Position numbers and translations under genes: made by a program. Positions 1-6,412 of a stretch of 33,058 nt of DNA are shown here, piece after piece. The notes under the pieces are model-generated. The model saw only the letters and a program-made list of their open reading frames with translations, searched no databases and was not told the DNA's origin. Position 1 is the first letter of the stretch. Each line of letters starts with the position of its first letter. The stretch comes from an uncultured Opitutia bacterium (lineage in GTDB: Bacteria; Verrucomicrobiota; Verrucomicrobiia; Opitutales; Opitutaceae): positions 1-33,058 of the forward strand of contig CAJAYO010000189.1 of NCBI GenBank assembly GCA_903948415.1. The letters are read 5' to 3'.

Positions 1-177
1 CGCCCGCGCCTCGTCCGTCTGCTCCGCGAGGAACTCGTCCTGCGTCTTCTCCGCGACCACCGGCGAGCCGGTGTGATAGGCGATGACACTCGACAGGTCG
101 ACCGGCTTGCCCGAAGCGAGAGCCGCCCGCGCCGCCTTCAACTCCGCGATCCGCTCCGCCTTGTTCTGCTTCGTCAT
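1..177 (-). CDS. Hypothetical protein, C-terminus cut by window edge
   Basis: An open frame of 59 codons runs off the left edge of the window. It begins MTKQNKAERIAELKAARAAL and is rich in Lys, Glu and Ala, which suggests a helical N-terminus; no family is recognisable from the visible part. The start is well supported: the leader contains GAAAGGGAACGAAA just before the ATG, one of the few purine-rich Shine-Dalgarno-like sites in the window, and a good promoter lies about 60 bp upstream. It is transcribed leftwards, away from the gene-poor region that follows. Function unknown. Confidence 0.6.
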   Translation of the reverse strand, partial: MTKQNKAERIAELKAARAALASGKPVDLSSVIAYHTGSPVVAEKTQDEFLAEQTDEARA

Positions 178-235
178 TTTCGTTCCCTTTCGTTCGTGAA
201 CCGCCGCGCGGTCCGTTGTTGCTTTCTTCCCTGTT

Positions 236-263
236 TGTATACTGGCTCGCCGGTACGAGTCAA
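236..263 (-). promoter_or_regulatory. Sigma70-like promoter of the leftward partial gene
   Basis: On the minus strand TTGACT (263-258) is followed after 16 bp by TATACA (241-236). Both match the bacterial -35 and -10 consensus closely and stand out in such GC-rich DNA. The predicted transcript would start near 229 and carry a leader of about 50 nt before the ATG at 177. Confidence 0.65.
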
Positions 264-638
264 GAAAAAAGCGCTGGCTGATGTCGTTTTTTTTCTCCAC
301 CGTTTCCCCGTCTCCGAGAGCCTCCTCCGCGCCCCTCCGGGAGGGCGAGGCGCGGAGGGTAACGCATGACGCAGAGGGAGGCGCCGATGGTGGGATGCGG
401 AGGAAAGGGGGCGAGCACGAACCGTGACGATGCACCGGGTCGTGCCCCGTGCGACGCGGCGGAGAAGGCGCGCCTGCGCGCCGGGCCCGGCGCCGCGGCG
501 GCCGGAGCGCTCCGCCTCGGCCCGGCCCGGGCCTTCGCCCGTGGCGGCAAGCGGGCGCCGAGCATCGTGGAATCCGCTATAGCCGAATCGGGCCACATCT
601 TCATAGGAAGCGCGGGGAACCTCGGCTAGGATGCAGGC
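264..638. other. Gene-poor stretch between partial gene and zinc-ribbon ORF
   Basis: Open frames exist here on both strands, but their translations are Arg/Pro/Ala/Gly-rich with no recognisable domain, as expected from random GC-rich sequence. An A-tract and a T-tract near 264-297 flank no convincing hairpin. I see no RNA gene. A TATAGC hexamer near 578 could be a weak -10 for the ORF at 639, but it lacks a matching -35. Confidence 0.4.
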
Positions 639-872
639 GTGAATAACGCCGAAGCCGAAATCAAAGTCGCGGAGGAAAAGTGTGGGCGGTTCATCTGTGC
701 CTGGTGTGTGCCGCCGCGCGATATGGGCCCGGCTCGCGGTTTTCAAGCCGGTGAGTTTAGCCACGGCATCTGTCCGGGGTGCCGCAACAAATATTTCCCG
801 GTGGGTGGGGGACGTTCAGCCGCCCGCGCCGCCGGCGCCAACGGGGGCGACGGCGGGGGCCGAGTCGGCTAG
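639..872 (+). CDS. Small double-CxxC putative zinc-ribbon protein
   Basis: The 77-residue product has two CxxC knuckles, C20-AW-C23 and C45-PG-C48, the second inside SHGICPGC. That phrase resembles the C-terminal motif of some bacterial signalling proteins (SHGICPDC-like, after an ICAxC knuckle), so a metal-binding mini-domain is plausible. The last 20 or so residues are Gly/Ala-rich and probably disordered. It starts at GTG 639 with TAGGA about 10 nt upstream. It stands alone; the nearest plus-strand terminator is at 1214-1235. The Cys spacing is seen in the sequence, while the zinc-ribbon reading is inference and a chance ORF is not excluded. Confidence 0.45.
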   Translation: MNNAEAEIKVAEEKCGRFICAWCVPPRDMGPARGFQAGEFSHGICPGCRNKYFPVGGGRSAARAAGANGGDGGGRVG

Positions 873-1063
873 CAGGTGAGCGGCACGGATGGGTGAGCGC
901 TGAACGGGGCGCATGGCCGAGCGGGCGCGACCGGGGCTGGCCCAGGCCGGTGCCAGCGCATTGCTCGGGAGATTTTGGGGGGACCGAGCGCAGGGGGACG
1001 GAAGACCGCCGCAGGGAGCCAAACGCCGGCTCGGGCGCCGTGGCCGGAGGGAGCCGCCCGGGG

Positions 1064-1087
1064 GGTGCGGGCCAGGGTGCGGGCCAG
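1064..1087 (+). repeat. 12-bp direct tandem repeat, two copies
   Basis: GGTGCGGGCCAG occurs twice head to tail (1064-1075 and 1076-1087) and is followed by a decayed partial third copy, GATGCAGG. It lies in noncoding DNA upstream of the terminator at 1214-1235. Role unknown. Confidence 0.6.
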
Positions 1088-1213
1088 GATGCAGGTTGAG
1101 GGTGAGGCCGCGCCCGGTGCCGGAACGGACCTCGGGGCGGAGCACAGCACAGCGCGAAAAGGTCGGGGCGTGGGCGGACCTTGGCCCCGCCGCCTCAGCC
1201 CGGCCCGCTGCAC

Positions 1214-1235
1214 CCCGCGGGCGCGGGCTTTTTTT
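1214..1235 (+). terminator. Intrinsic terminator in the region before mpl
   Basis: CCCGC (1214-1218) pairs with GCGGG (1223-1227) across a 4-nt loop and is followed by C and seven T residues. An alternative 6-bp stem GCCCGC (1203-1208) with GCGGGC (1223-1228) ends at the same T-tract. It points rightwards and would end the transcript of the 639 ORF or of an RNA between 880 and 1210. Confidence 0.65.
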
Positions 1236-1462
1236 GGGTGACTCGCGTGCCCGGTCGCGTTGCCGTTGGCGGATGACTGAACGCATTCAGGGAACCCTCC
1301 GCAGCCTCGGCGCCTCCCGGCGACCCGGGTTCGTTCCCTTGTCGCAGGGCCTGCTGCCGCCCGTGGATGATGGCGGAGGGGAGGGGGGCGAGGTGGGAGA
1401 CGGGCTTTTGCGATTTGCCGCTGGGCGATGCGTTGGGCAACGGCCGGGAAATCGTTGAATTT

Positions 1463-2905
1463 ATGCGGATCTACTTCATGGGAATTTGCGGCACCGCGAT
1501 GGGCAACGCCGCGCTGCTGGCGCGCGCCGCCGGTCACGATGTGCTCGGGGCCGACTCGGGCGTTTATCCGCCGATGAGCCACGTCCTCGCGGCGGCCGGC
1601 GTCGCGCTGCACGAGGGCTACGACCCGGTGCGCCTCGAGAAACTGGCGCCCGATTTGGTCGTGATCGGCAACGCCATGTCGCGGGGCAACCCGGAGGTCG
1701 AATGGCTGCTCGATTCGCGCGCCCTGCGCTTCACGTCGCTGCCGGCGATGCTGCACGACTGGGTGCTGCAGACGCGGCGCAATCTCGTCATCTGCGGCAC
1801 GCACGGCAAAACCACGACGACGGCGCTCGCGGCGTTTCTCCTGCGGGCGGCGGGGCGCGATCCGGGATTCTTGATCGGCGGGGTCCCGCAGGATCCGCCG
1901 GTCGGCGCCCATCTGGGGGCGGCGGGCGACCCGTTCGTGATCGAGGGCGACGAATACGATAGCGCGTTCTTCGACAAGCGCAGCAAGTTCATCCACTACG
2001 CGCCGCACATCGCGGTGTTGAACAATCTGGAGTTCGATCACGCCGACATTTTCCGCGATCTCGCCGATGTGCAGCGGACGTTCACGCACCTGACGCGGAT
2101 TGTGCCGCGCAACGGCTTCGTGGTGCTGAACGGGGACGACACCAATCTGCGCGCGCTCGGACCGATGGCGTGGACCCGGGTCGTGCGTGTCGGAACCGCG
2201 GAAGCGTGCGACACGCGGATCGTGGATTTTGCGGAGTCCCCGCAGGGGGCGCAGTTCAAGCTGCTCTGGCGGGGCCAGCCCTGGGCGGAGGTCAAGTGGG
2301 CCCAGCCGGGGCTCTTCAACGCGCGCAACGCGGCGATGGCGGCGACGGCGGCCGGGCTGGCGCTCGACGGGACGAATCCGACCGTGCTGAAGCCCGATGC
2401 GTTGGCCGCGTTTCGCGGAGTGAAGCGGCGGCAGGAGATCTTGCTGGCAACGCCCAGCCTCACGGTGATCGAGGATTTCGGGCATCACCCGACGGCGCTG
2501 GCCGAGACGCTGCAGTCGTTTCGCGCGCGGTTTCCCGGTGCGACACTGACGGCGGTGTTTGAACCGCGCAGCAACACGGCCCGGATCCGGGCGCTGCAGG
2601 CGGCGTTCATGCGGGCGCTGGGGCTGGCCGATGACGTTTATATCGGGGCGGTAAGCCGGCCGGAAAAACTCCGCGACGACGAGCGCTTCGACCCCGAGTC
2701 CGTCGCGCAACACCTCGAGGCGCAGGGCGTGGAGGCGCACTATGCGCCGACGAACGCGGTGTTGTTCGAAAAACTGGCGGCGAATCTGCTCGGGGCGGCC
2801 AAAGCGCCGCGCCAGAAACCGCGGGTGGTCGCGTTTTTTACCAACGGCTCGTTCGACGGAATTATAGGGAAGTTCGTGGCTGCGGCGAAGGGCGGCGCGG
2901 GTTAG
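1463..2905 (+). CDS. mpl: UDP-N-acetylmuramate:L-alanyl-gamma-D-glutamyl-meso-diaminopimelate ligase
   Basis: This is a cytoplasmic Mur-ligase-family enzyme that joins the recycled tripeptide L-Ala-gamma-D-Glu-meso-DAP to UDP-MurNAc using ATP, returning cell-wall peptides to peptidoglycan synthesis. The 480 residues begin with a MurC-like dinucleotide fold (MGICGTAMGN, residues 6-15). The P-loop GTHGKTTT is at 112-119, the Mpl-typical stretch EGDEYDSAFFDKRSKF at 161-176, NNLEFDHADIF at 187-197, and DFGHHP at 338-343 in the third domain. Length fits the family, slightly long. I chose ATG 1463 because the protein then begins right at the Rossmann fold; the frame is open further upstream to 1367 without conserved sequence. 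It converges on the histidine kinase gene with overlapping stop codons (2902-2905). The MurC alternative is unlikely given the Mpl-specific motifs. Confidence 0.93.
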   Translation: MRIYFMGICGTAMGNAALLARAAGHDVLGADSGVYPPMSHVLAAAGVALHEGYDPVRLEKLAPDLVVIGNAMSRGNPEVEWLLDSRALRFTSLPAMLHDWVLQTRRNLVICGTHGKTTTTALAAFLLRAAGRDPGFLIGGVPQDPPVGAHLGAAGDPFVIEGDEYDSAFFDKRSKFIHYAPHIAVLNNLEFDHADIFRDLADVQRTFTHLTRIVPRNGFVVLNGDDTNLRALGPMAWTRVVRVGTAEACDTRIVDFAESPQGAQFKLLWRGQPWAEVKWAQPGLFNARNAAMAATAAGLALDGTNPTVLKPDALAAFRGVKRRQEILLATPSLTVIEDFGHHPTALAETLQSFRARFPGATLTAVFEPRSNTARIRALQAAFMRALGLADDVYIGAVSRPEKLRDDERFDPESVAQHLEAQGVEAHYAPTNAVLFEKLAANLLGAAKAPRQKPRVVAFFTNGSFDGIIGKFVAAAKGGAG

Positions 2906-4482
2906 CGGGCTGCGGCCTTTTCGGACAGGACCCGGGCGCCGTCGGGCGAGGGCTGGAGGACGGCAATCAGGTTGCCGAGCAGGGTCTTGAATTTCTTCAG
3001 ATCGAGCGGCTTGGTCAGATGTTCGTCCATCCCGGCCGCGAGACATTTTTCGCGGGTGCCTTTCGCAATCGACGCGGTGAGCGCGATGATCGGGGTGCGT
3101 TGGCCGGGCGGTTCATCGGCGCGGATCTGCTTGGTGGCGGTGAAGCCGTCGAGATCGGGCATGTGCAGGTCCATCAGGATCGCATCGTAGCGGTGGTCGT
3201 GTGCGAGCCGGATGGCCTCTTCGCCGCCGGAGGCCAGTTCCGGATCGAAGCCGTTGCGCTGTAGAAAAATTTCGAGCAGGAAGCGGTTCGTTTCCATGTC
3301 GTCGACGACCAAAATGCGTGGTCGGCGGGTCGGGAACACGAGGGCGGGCGGGGTTTCCGTCGGTTGCTCGTCGGGCAGGGCGACCGGGGCGGCGGGAATG
3401 GTGAAGGAAAATTCGGCGCCCTGGCCCGGCTGACTCTTTACGGCGATGGCCCCACCCATGAGGCCGACGAGCCGCTGGCAGATCGCGAGCCCGAGGCCGG
3501 TGCCGCCGAAGCGGCGCGTCGTGGACGCGTCGGCCTGGACAAACATGCGGAAGAGTTTCCGGCATTTCTCCTCGGGAATGCCGATCCCGGTGTCCCGCAC
3601 GCGGAGGTTGAGGGTGCCGGAGGCGAGACCTTCAGCCGGCGGGGTCCACTGCAGAAAGACGGTGACCTGGCCGGACGGGGTGAACTTGATGGCGTTGTCG
3701 ACAAGGTTGACGACGATTTGGTGGAAGCGGAGCGGGTCGCCGGCGACGAGCAGGGGGTTGACGATCTGGGCCTCGAAGCGGAGTTCGATGTTTTTTTCGG
3801 TCGCGCGCGGGTTGAACAAGCGGAGGACCTCGAGGGTGGTTTCCACGGGGGCAAACGGCAGCTGCTCGAGGATCAGCCGGCCTTCCTCGATCTTCGAAAG
3901 GTCGAGAATGTCGTTCATCAGCGAACTGAGCCGGGTGCCCTCGCCGGTGATGGTGCCAAGGTAGCCGCGCTGGGACTCGTCCAGTTTCGTTTCGGCCAGA
4001 AGATTGGCGAAACCCATGACGGCGTTGAGCGGGGTGCGGATTTCGTGGCTCATCACCGCGAGAAAATCGCCTTTGGCGCGGTTGGCCTCGTCGGCCGCGG
4101 CCTTGGCTTTTTGGAGTTCGCGTTCGGTGTCGGCGTGCCGGCGGATCTGGGCGCGCATCAGGGCCACGAGCGTTGAACTCGCCAGGAGTACCCCGATCAG
4201 AAAAGCCGTCCCGCCGAGGGCGATGGCGCGGGCGGCGGCCAAGGAGACGGCGGGAGTGGCGACCGAGAAATCGAGCGCGCCGGACACCCACTCTGCGAGG
4301 AGCGCCCCGCTCGCGGCGAGCAAGGCGACCACACCGCAGGTGGCGGGGGAGAAGTCCCCGCTGGCGTGCCGCCGTTTGACCAGCGTCCGGCAGGCCAAAC
4401 ACGCGGCGACCGCCAGCAGGGCGAGGCACACCGCGTCGAGGCGGTAGTGCAGGAAATTTTTGAGGTGAGGCGCGGCGTGCAT
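2902..4482 (-). CDS. Membrane-anchored hybrid sensor histidine kinase with receiver domain
   Basis: A 526-residue hybrid kinase. The N-terminus has three likely membrane segments (about 16-34, 48-66 and 81-108) with no obvious periplasmic sensor domain. A short coiled coil (about 117-140) leads into HisKA with the phospho-accepting His146 in MSHEIRTPLN. The HATPase domain has its N-box at NAIKFTP (263-269), DTGIG at 297-301 and GGTGLGL at 326-332. A C-terminal receiver follows, with acidic DD 394-395, phospho-acceptor Asp438 in MDLHMPD, Thr469 and Lys491. All catalytic residues are present. No output domain or partner regulator is nearby, so phosphate probably goes to a distant HPt or regulator protein. 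It lies 132 bp downstream of rimO on the same strand, and its stop overlaps that of mpl. A small inverted repeat (GGGTC/GACCC) lies just upstream of the ATG, and no clear Shine-Dalgarno is seen. The signal sensed is unknown. Confidence 0.93.
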   Translation of the reverse strand: MHAAPHLKNFLHYRLDAVCLALLAVAACLACRTLVKRRHASGDFSPATCGVVALLAASGALLAEWVSGALDFSVATPAVSLAAARAIALGGTAFLIGVLLASSTLVALMRAQIRRHADTERELQKAKAAADEANRAKGDFLAVMSHEIRTPLNAVMGFANLLAETKLDESQRGYLGTITGEGTRLSSLMNDILDLSKIEEGRLILEQLPFAPVETTLEVLRLFNPRATEKNIELRFEAQIVNPLLVAGDPLRFHQIVVNLVDNAIKFTPSGQVTVFLQWTPPAEGLASGTLNLRVRDTGIGIPEEKCRKLFRMFVQADASTTRRFGGTGLGLAICQRLVGLMGGAIAVKSQPGQGAEFSFTIPAAPVALPDEQPTETPPALVFPTRRPRILVVDDMETNRFLLEIFLQRNGFDPELASGGEEAIRLAHDHRYDAILMDLHMPDLDGFTATKQIRADEPPGQRTPIIALTASIAKGTREKCLAAGMDEHLTKPLDLKKFKTLLGNLIAVLQPSPDGARVLSEKAAAR

Positions 4483-4553
4483 TGGGTCGGTTACTGACCC
4501 GAGCCTGCCGCCGCCCCGCTCCCACGCAAAAGGCGGATTTACTTATTCATTAC

Positions 4554-4614
4554 CTACCCCCGGCGCAGCTTTTGCTAGGTGTAGTTACGAACCGGGACGG
4601 GTCCCCGTGGGTAG
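4554..4614. other. Structured spacer between rimO and the kinase gene
   Basis: Directly after the rimO stop, CTACCC (4554-4559) and GGGTAG (4609-4614) form a 6-bp closing stem around two smaller hairpins: AGC/GCT with a TTTT loop, and ACGG/CCGT at 4597-4608. There is no T-tract on either strand, so this is not a standard intrinsic terminator. It may be an RNA processing site or the leader of the kinase gene. Confidence 0.3.
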
Positions 4615-6030
4615 TCATTGCGCCTGTTTGGCGGTCTTGCGGGTGGCGGGTTCCTGGCCGGCCGGCAGCGCGAGCAAATCGTAGTCCTCGTAGCCCGTGA
4701 TTTTCACGTCGACGAAGGCCCCGACGGGCAGCGTGAGCGGCACGTAGATGCGGCCGTCGATGTCGGGAGCGTCGGCCTCGCCGCGGGCGACGCCGGGCTC
4801 CTCGATGAGCGCGCGAAGGGTGCGGCCGGTGAAGGTCTTGCTCACCGCGGCGGCGATTTCCTTCTGGAGTTTCATCACGCGGTGCCAGCGGGCTTCCTTC
4901 ACCTTGGGGGCGATCTGGTTTTCCATCTTCGCGCCGCGGGTGCCTTCCTCCTGCGAGTAGCGAAACACCCCGAGGCGTTCGAATTTCGTTTCGCGGATGA
5001 ACTCGCAGAGTTCGTCGACGTCGGCCTCGGTTTCACCGGGGAAGCCGACGATGAACGTGGTGCGGATCGCGATACCGGGGATGCCGGCCCGGATGCGCTG
5101 GACCAGATCGCGAATATACGCGGAGGAGGTTTCGCGCTGCATCAGGCCGAGCATGTGGTCGCTGATATGCTGGAGCGGAATGTCGATGTAGCGGGCGACT
5201 TTCGGGCACTCGGCGATGGTCTTGATGAGTTCGTCGCTCCAGTGCGCCGGATGCGTGTAGAGCAGGCGAATCCAGAAATCGCCCTCGATGGCGTTGAGTT
5301 CGCGGAGGAGGGTGGTGAGGGCGGAGCCGCGCGAGGAGTCGACCGGCGTGCGCGGGTTCGGGCGTTGTTCCCACGTGTCCATGCCGAAGAACGTGGTGTC
5401 CTGGGAAATCAGATTCAGCTCCCGGACGCCTTCTTTGACGAGCTGGCGCGCCTCGGCCACGACGCTCTCGATGGTGCGGCTGCGGTGGCGGCCGCGGATC
5501 TGCGGGATGATGCAGAAGGTGCACGGGTGATTGCAGCCCTCGGCGATCTTGATGTAGGCGAAATGTTTCGGCGTAAGCCGGAAGCGGGGCGTGTCGTAGT
5601 CGGGGATGTAGGTCGACTTGCCCTCGATGAACAGGAGCGGCGCGGCGTTCTTTTCCCGTTCCTTGGCGAAGAGCCCCTCGATGATGGGGGCCACCTTGGT
5701 GACCTGGTCGAGGCCGATGAACGCGTCGACCTCGTCGTGCAGCGAGGCGGAGAGGTCTTTGGAGAAGCGCTGCGACATGCAGCCGGCGACGATGAGTTTT
5801 TGCTCCTTGCGGCGTTTCGTCATGCCGCGGGTCTGGTGGACTTCCAGAATGTGAGCGATGGATTCTTCCTTGGAGGAATCGATAAACGAGCACGTGTTGA
5901 CGATCACGACGTCGGCTTTCTCAGCGTCGGGGATGACGGTCATGCCGGCCTGATGCAGGTGGCCGACCATGATCTCGGAATCGACGAGGTTTTTGGCGCA
6001 GCCAAGGGAGATGAGACTGACTTTGAGCAT
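4615..6030 (-). CDS. rimO: Ribosomal protein uS12 (Asp) methylthiotransferase RimO
   Basis: This radical-SAM enzyme adds a methylthio group to the conserved aspartate of ribosomal protein S12 in the cytosol. The 471 residues show the full MiaB/RimO layout: an N-terminal UPF0004 domain starting LISLGCAKNLVDSE with cluster ligands Cys11, Cys47 and Cys84; the radical-SAM motif C166-x3-C170-x2-C173 in EGCNHPCTFCIIP; then a C-terminal TRAM domain. The LGCAKNLVDSE signature and the IIPQIRG stretch separate RimO from the tRNA enzyme MiaB. Length is a little over the usual ~440. No Shine-Dalgarno precedes ATG 6030. Upstream on the same strand is the 32-residue basic gene, separated by an intrinsic terminator at 6067-6093, so rimO probably has its own promoter or depends on readthrough. 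Confidence 0.95.
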   Translation of the reverse strand: MLKVSLISLGCAKNLVDSEIMVGHLHQAGMTVIPDAEKADVVIVNTCSFIDSSKEESIAHILEVHQTRGMTKRRKEQKLIVAGCMSQRFSKDLSASLHDEVDAFIGLDQVTKVAPIIEGLFAKEREKNAAPLLFIEGKSTYIPDYDTPRFRLTPKHFAYIKIAEGCNHPCTFCIIPQIRGRHRSRTIESVVAEARQLVKEGVRELNLISQDTTFFGMDTWEQRPNPRTPVDSSRGSALTTLLRELNAIEGDFWIRLLYTHPAHWSDELIKTIAECPKVARYIDIPLQHISDHMLGLMQRETSSAYIRDLVQRIRAGIPGIAIRTTFIVGFPGETEADVDELCEFIRETKFERLGVFRYSQEEGTRGAKMENQIAPKVKEARWHRVMKLQKEIAAAVSKTFTGRTLRALIEEPGVARGEADAPDIDGRIYVPLTLPVGAFVDVKITGYEDYDLLALPAGQEPATRKTAKQAQ

Positions 6031-6066
6031 GGCGAAACGGAGGACGATCGGCGGGTGCGGCGAATG

Positions 6067-6093
6067 AAAAAACCGCGGCCGGAAGACCGCGGT
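6067..6093 (-). terminator. Intrinsic terminator after the small basic gene
   Basis: On the minus strand ACCGCGG (6093-6087) pairs with CCGCGGT (6078-6072) over an 8-nt loop and is followed by a run of T residues (6072-6067). It closes the transcript of the 32-codon gene just before rimO. Confidence 0.8.
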
Positions 6094-6121
6094 CAGAATG
6101 AGGGAGCGGGCCGGACGAAGC

Positions 6122-6220
6122 TTACTTCTTCTTCGCGGCGAGCTTGGCGCGCGCCTTCTTGCGTTTGAGGTAGGAGGCGCGGCGTTTACGTTTGATGTGC
6201 TTGTTCAGTTGTTGACCCAT
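6122..6220 (-). CDS. 32-residue highly basic protein, possibly ribosome-associated
   Basis: The product, starting MGQQLNKHIKRKRRASYLKR and ending AAKKK, is about half Lys and Arg with one Tyr and no Asp, Glu or Cys. Its size and charge recall very small ribosomal or RNA-binding proteins such as bTHX-like or COX24/mS38-like peptides, but I cannot assign it to a family. The gene looks genuine: it has a candidate promoter (6245-6272) and its own intrinsic terminator (6067-6093), and rimO, which modifies ribosomal protein S12, lies downstream. The leader before the ATG lacks a Shine-Dalgarno. A ribosomal or nucleic-acid-binding role is inference from composition and context. Confidence 0.7.
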   Translation of the reverse strand: MGQQLNKHIKRKRRASYLKRKKARAKLAAKKK

Positions 6221-6244
6221 GGTGTTTGGAAGTGTGAGCGGGCG

Positions 6245-6272
6245 ATGTTTCAGAGCGCACCGGGGGAGTCAA
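6245..6272 (-). promoter_or_regulatory. Candidate promoter of the 32-residue basic gene
   Basis: On the minus strand TTGACT (6272-6267) is followed after 16 bp by AAACAT (6250-6245), a weaker -10. The -35 hexamer and spacer length are the same as in the promoter at 236-263. It would give a leader of roughly 20 nt. Confidence 0.45.
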
Positions 6273-6365
6273 GCGCCGCGGTTCATCCGTGAAAGCGGCG
6301 AGAGGCGAGAAATGAGCGTGACCGCGGGCAGCGGGGCGGGAAAGCTCGCCGGCGCGCTGCGAGGG

Positions 6366-6387
6366 GCGGTCCGAATTCACGGACCGC
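6366..6387 (+). promoter_or_regulatory. Inverted repeat in the leader of the dehydrogenase gene
   Basis: GCGGTCCG (6366-6373) and CGGACCGC (6380-6387) form a perfect 8-bp stem with a 6-nt loop (AATTCA), ending 25 nt before ATG 6413. There is no T-tract. It could be a leader hairpin or an operator; nothing in the sequence decides between them. Confidence 0.35.
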
Positions 6388-6412
6388 TGCCGGGCGGTGT
6401 CCTACCCCGATT

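Larger units (their letters stand above)
873..1462. other. Long intergenic region upstream of mpl
   Basis: No ORF here has protein-like composition. The stretch holds a 12-bp tandem repeat and an intrinsic terminator (both listed separately), so something is probably transcribed rightwards across roughly 640-1235: the zinc-ribbon ORF with a long 3' tail, or an unrecognised RNA. I looked for hallmarks of RNase P RNA, tmRNA and SRP RNA and saw none. The part after 1235 would serve as the mpl upstream region; I see no convincing promoter in it. Confidence 0.4.

Noticed and set aside
174-764. 196-codon minus-strand frame upstream of the partial gene
   Set aside because: It runs through the promoter and leader of the gene at 1-177, and its translation is Arg/Ala/Pro low-complexity.
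873-1230. Possible RNase P RNA, tmRNA or SRP RNA before the terminator at 1214-1235
   Set aside because: None of the conserved blocks of these RNAs (for example GAGGAAAGTCC for RNase P) could be found on either strand.
869-3046. 725-codon open frame on the minus strand across mpl and its upstream region
   Set aside because: It lies antisense to mpl, which has a full set of catalytic motifs; its translation is Arg/Pro/His-rich with no domain, typical of the shadow frame of a GC-rich gene.
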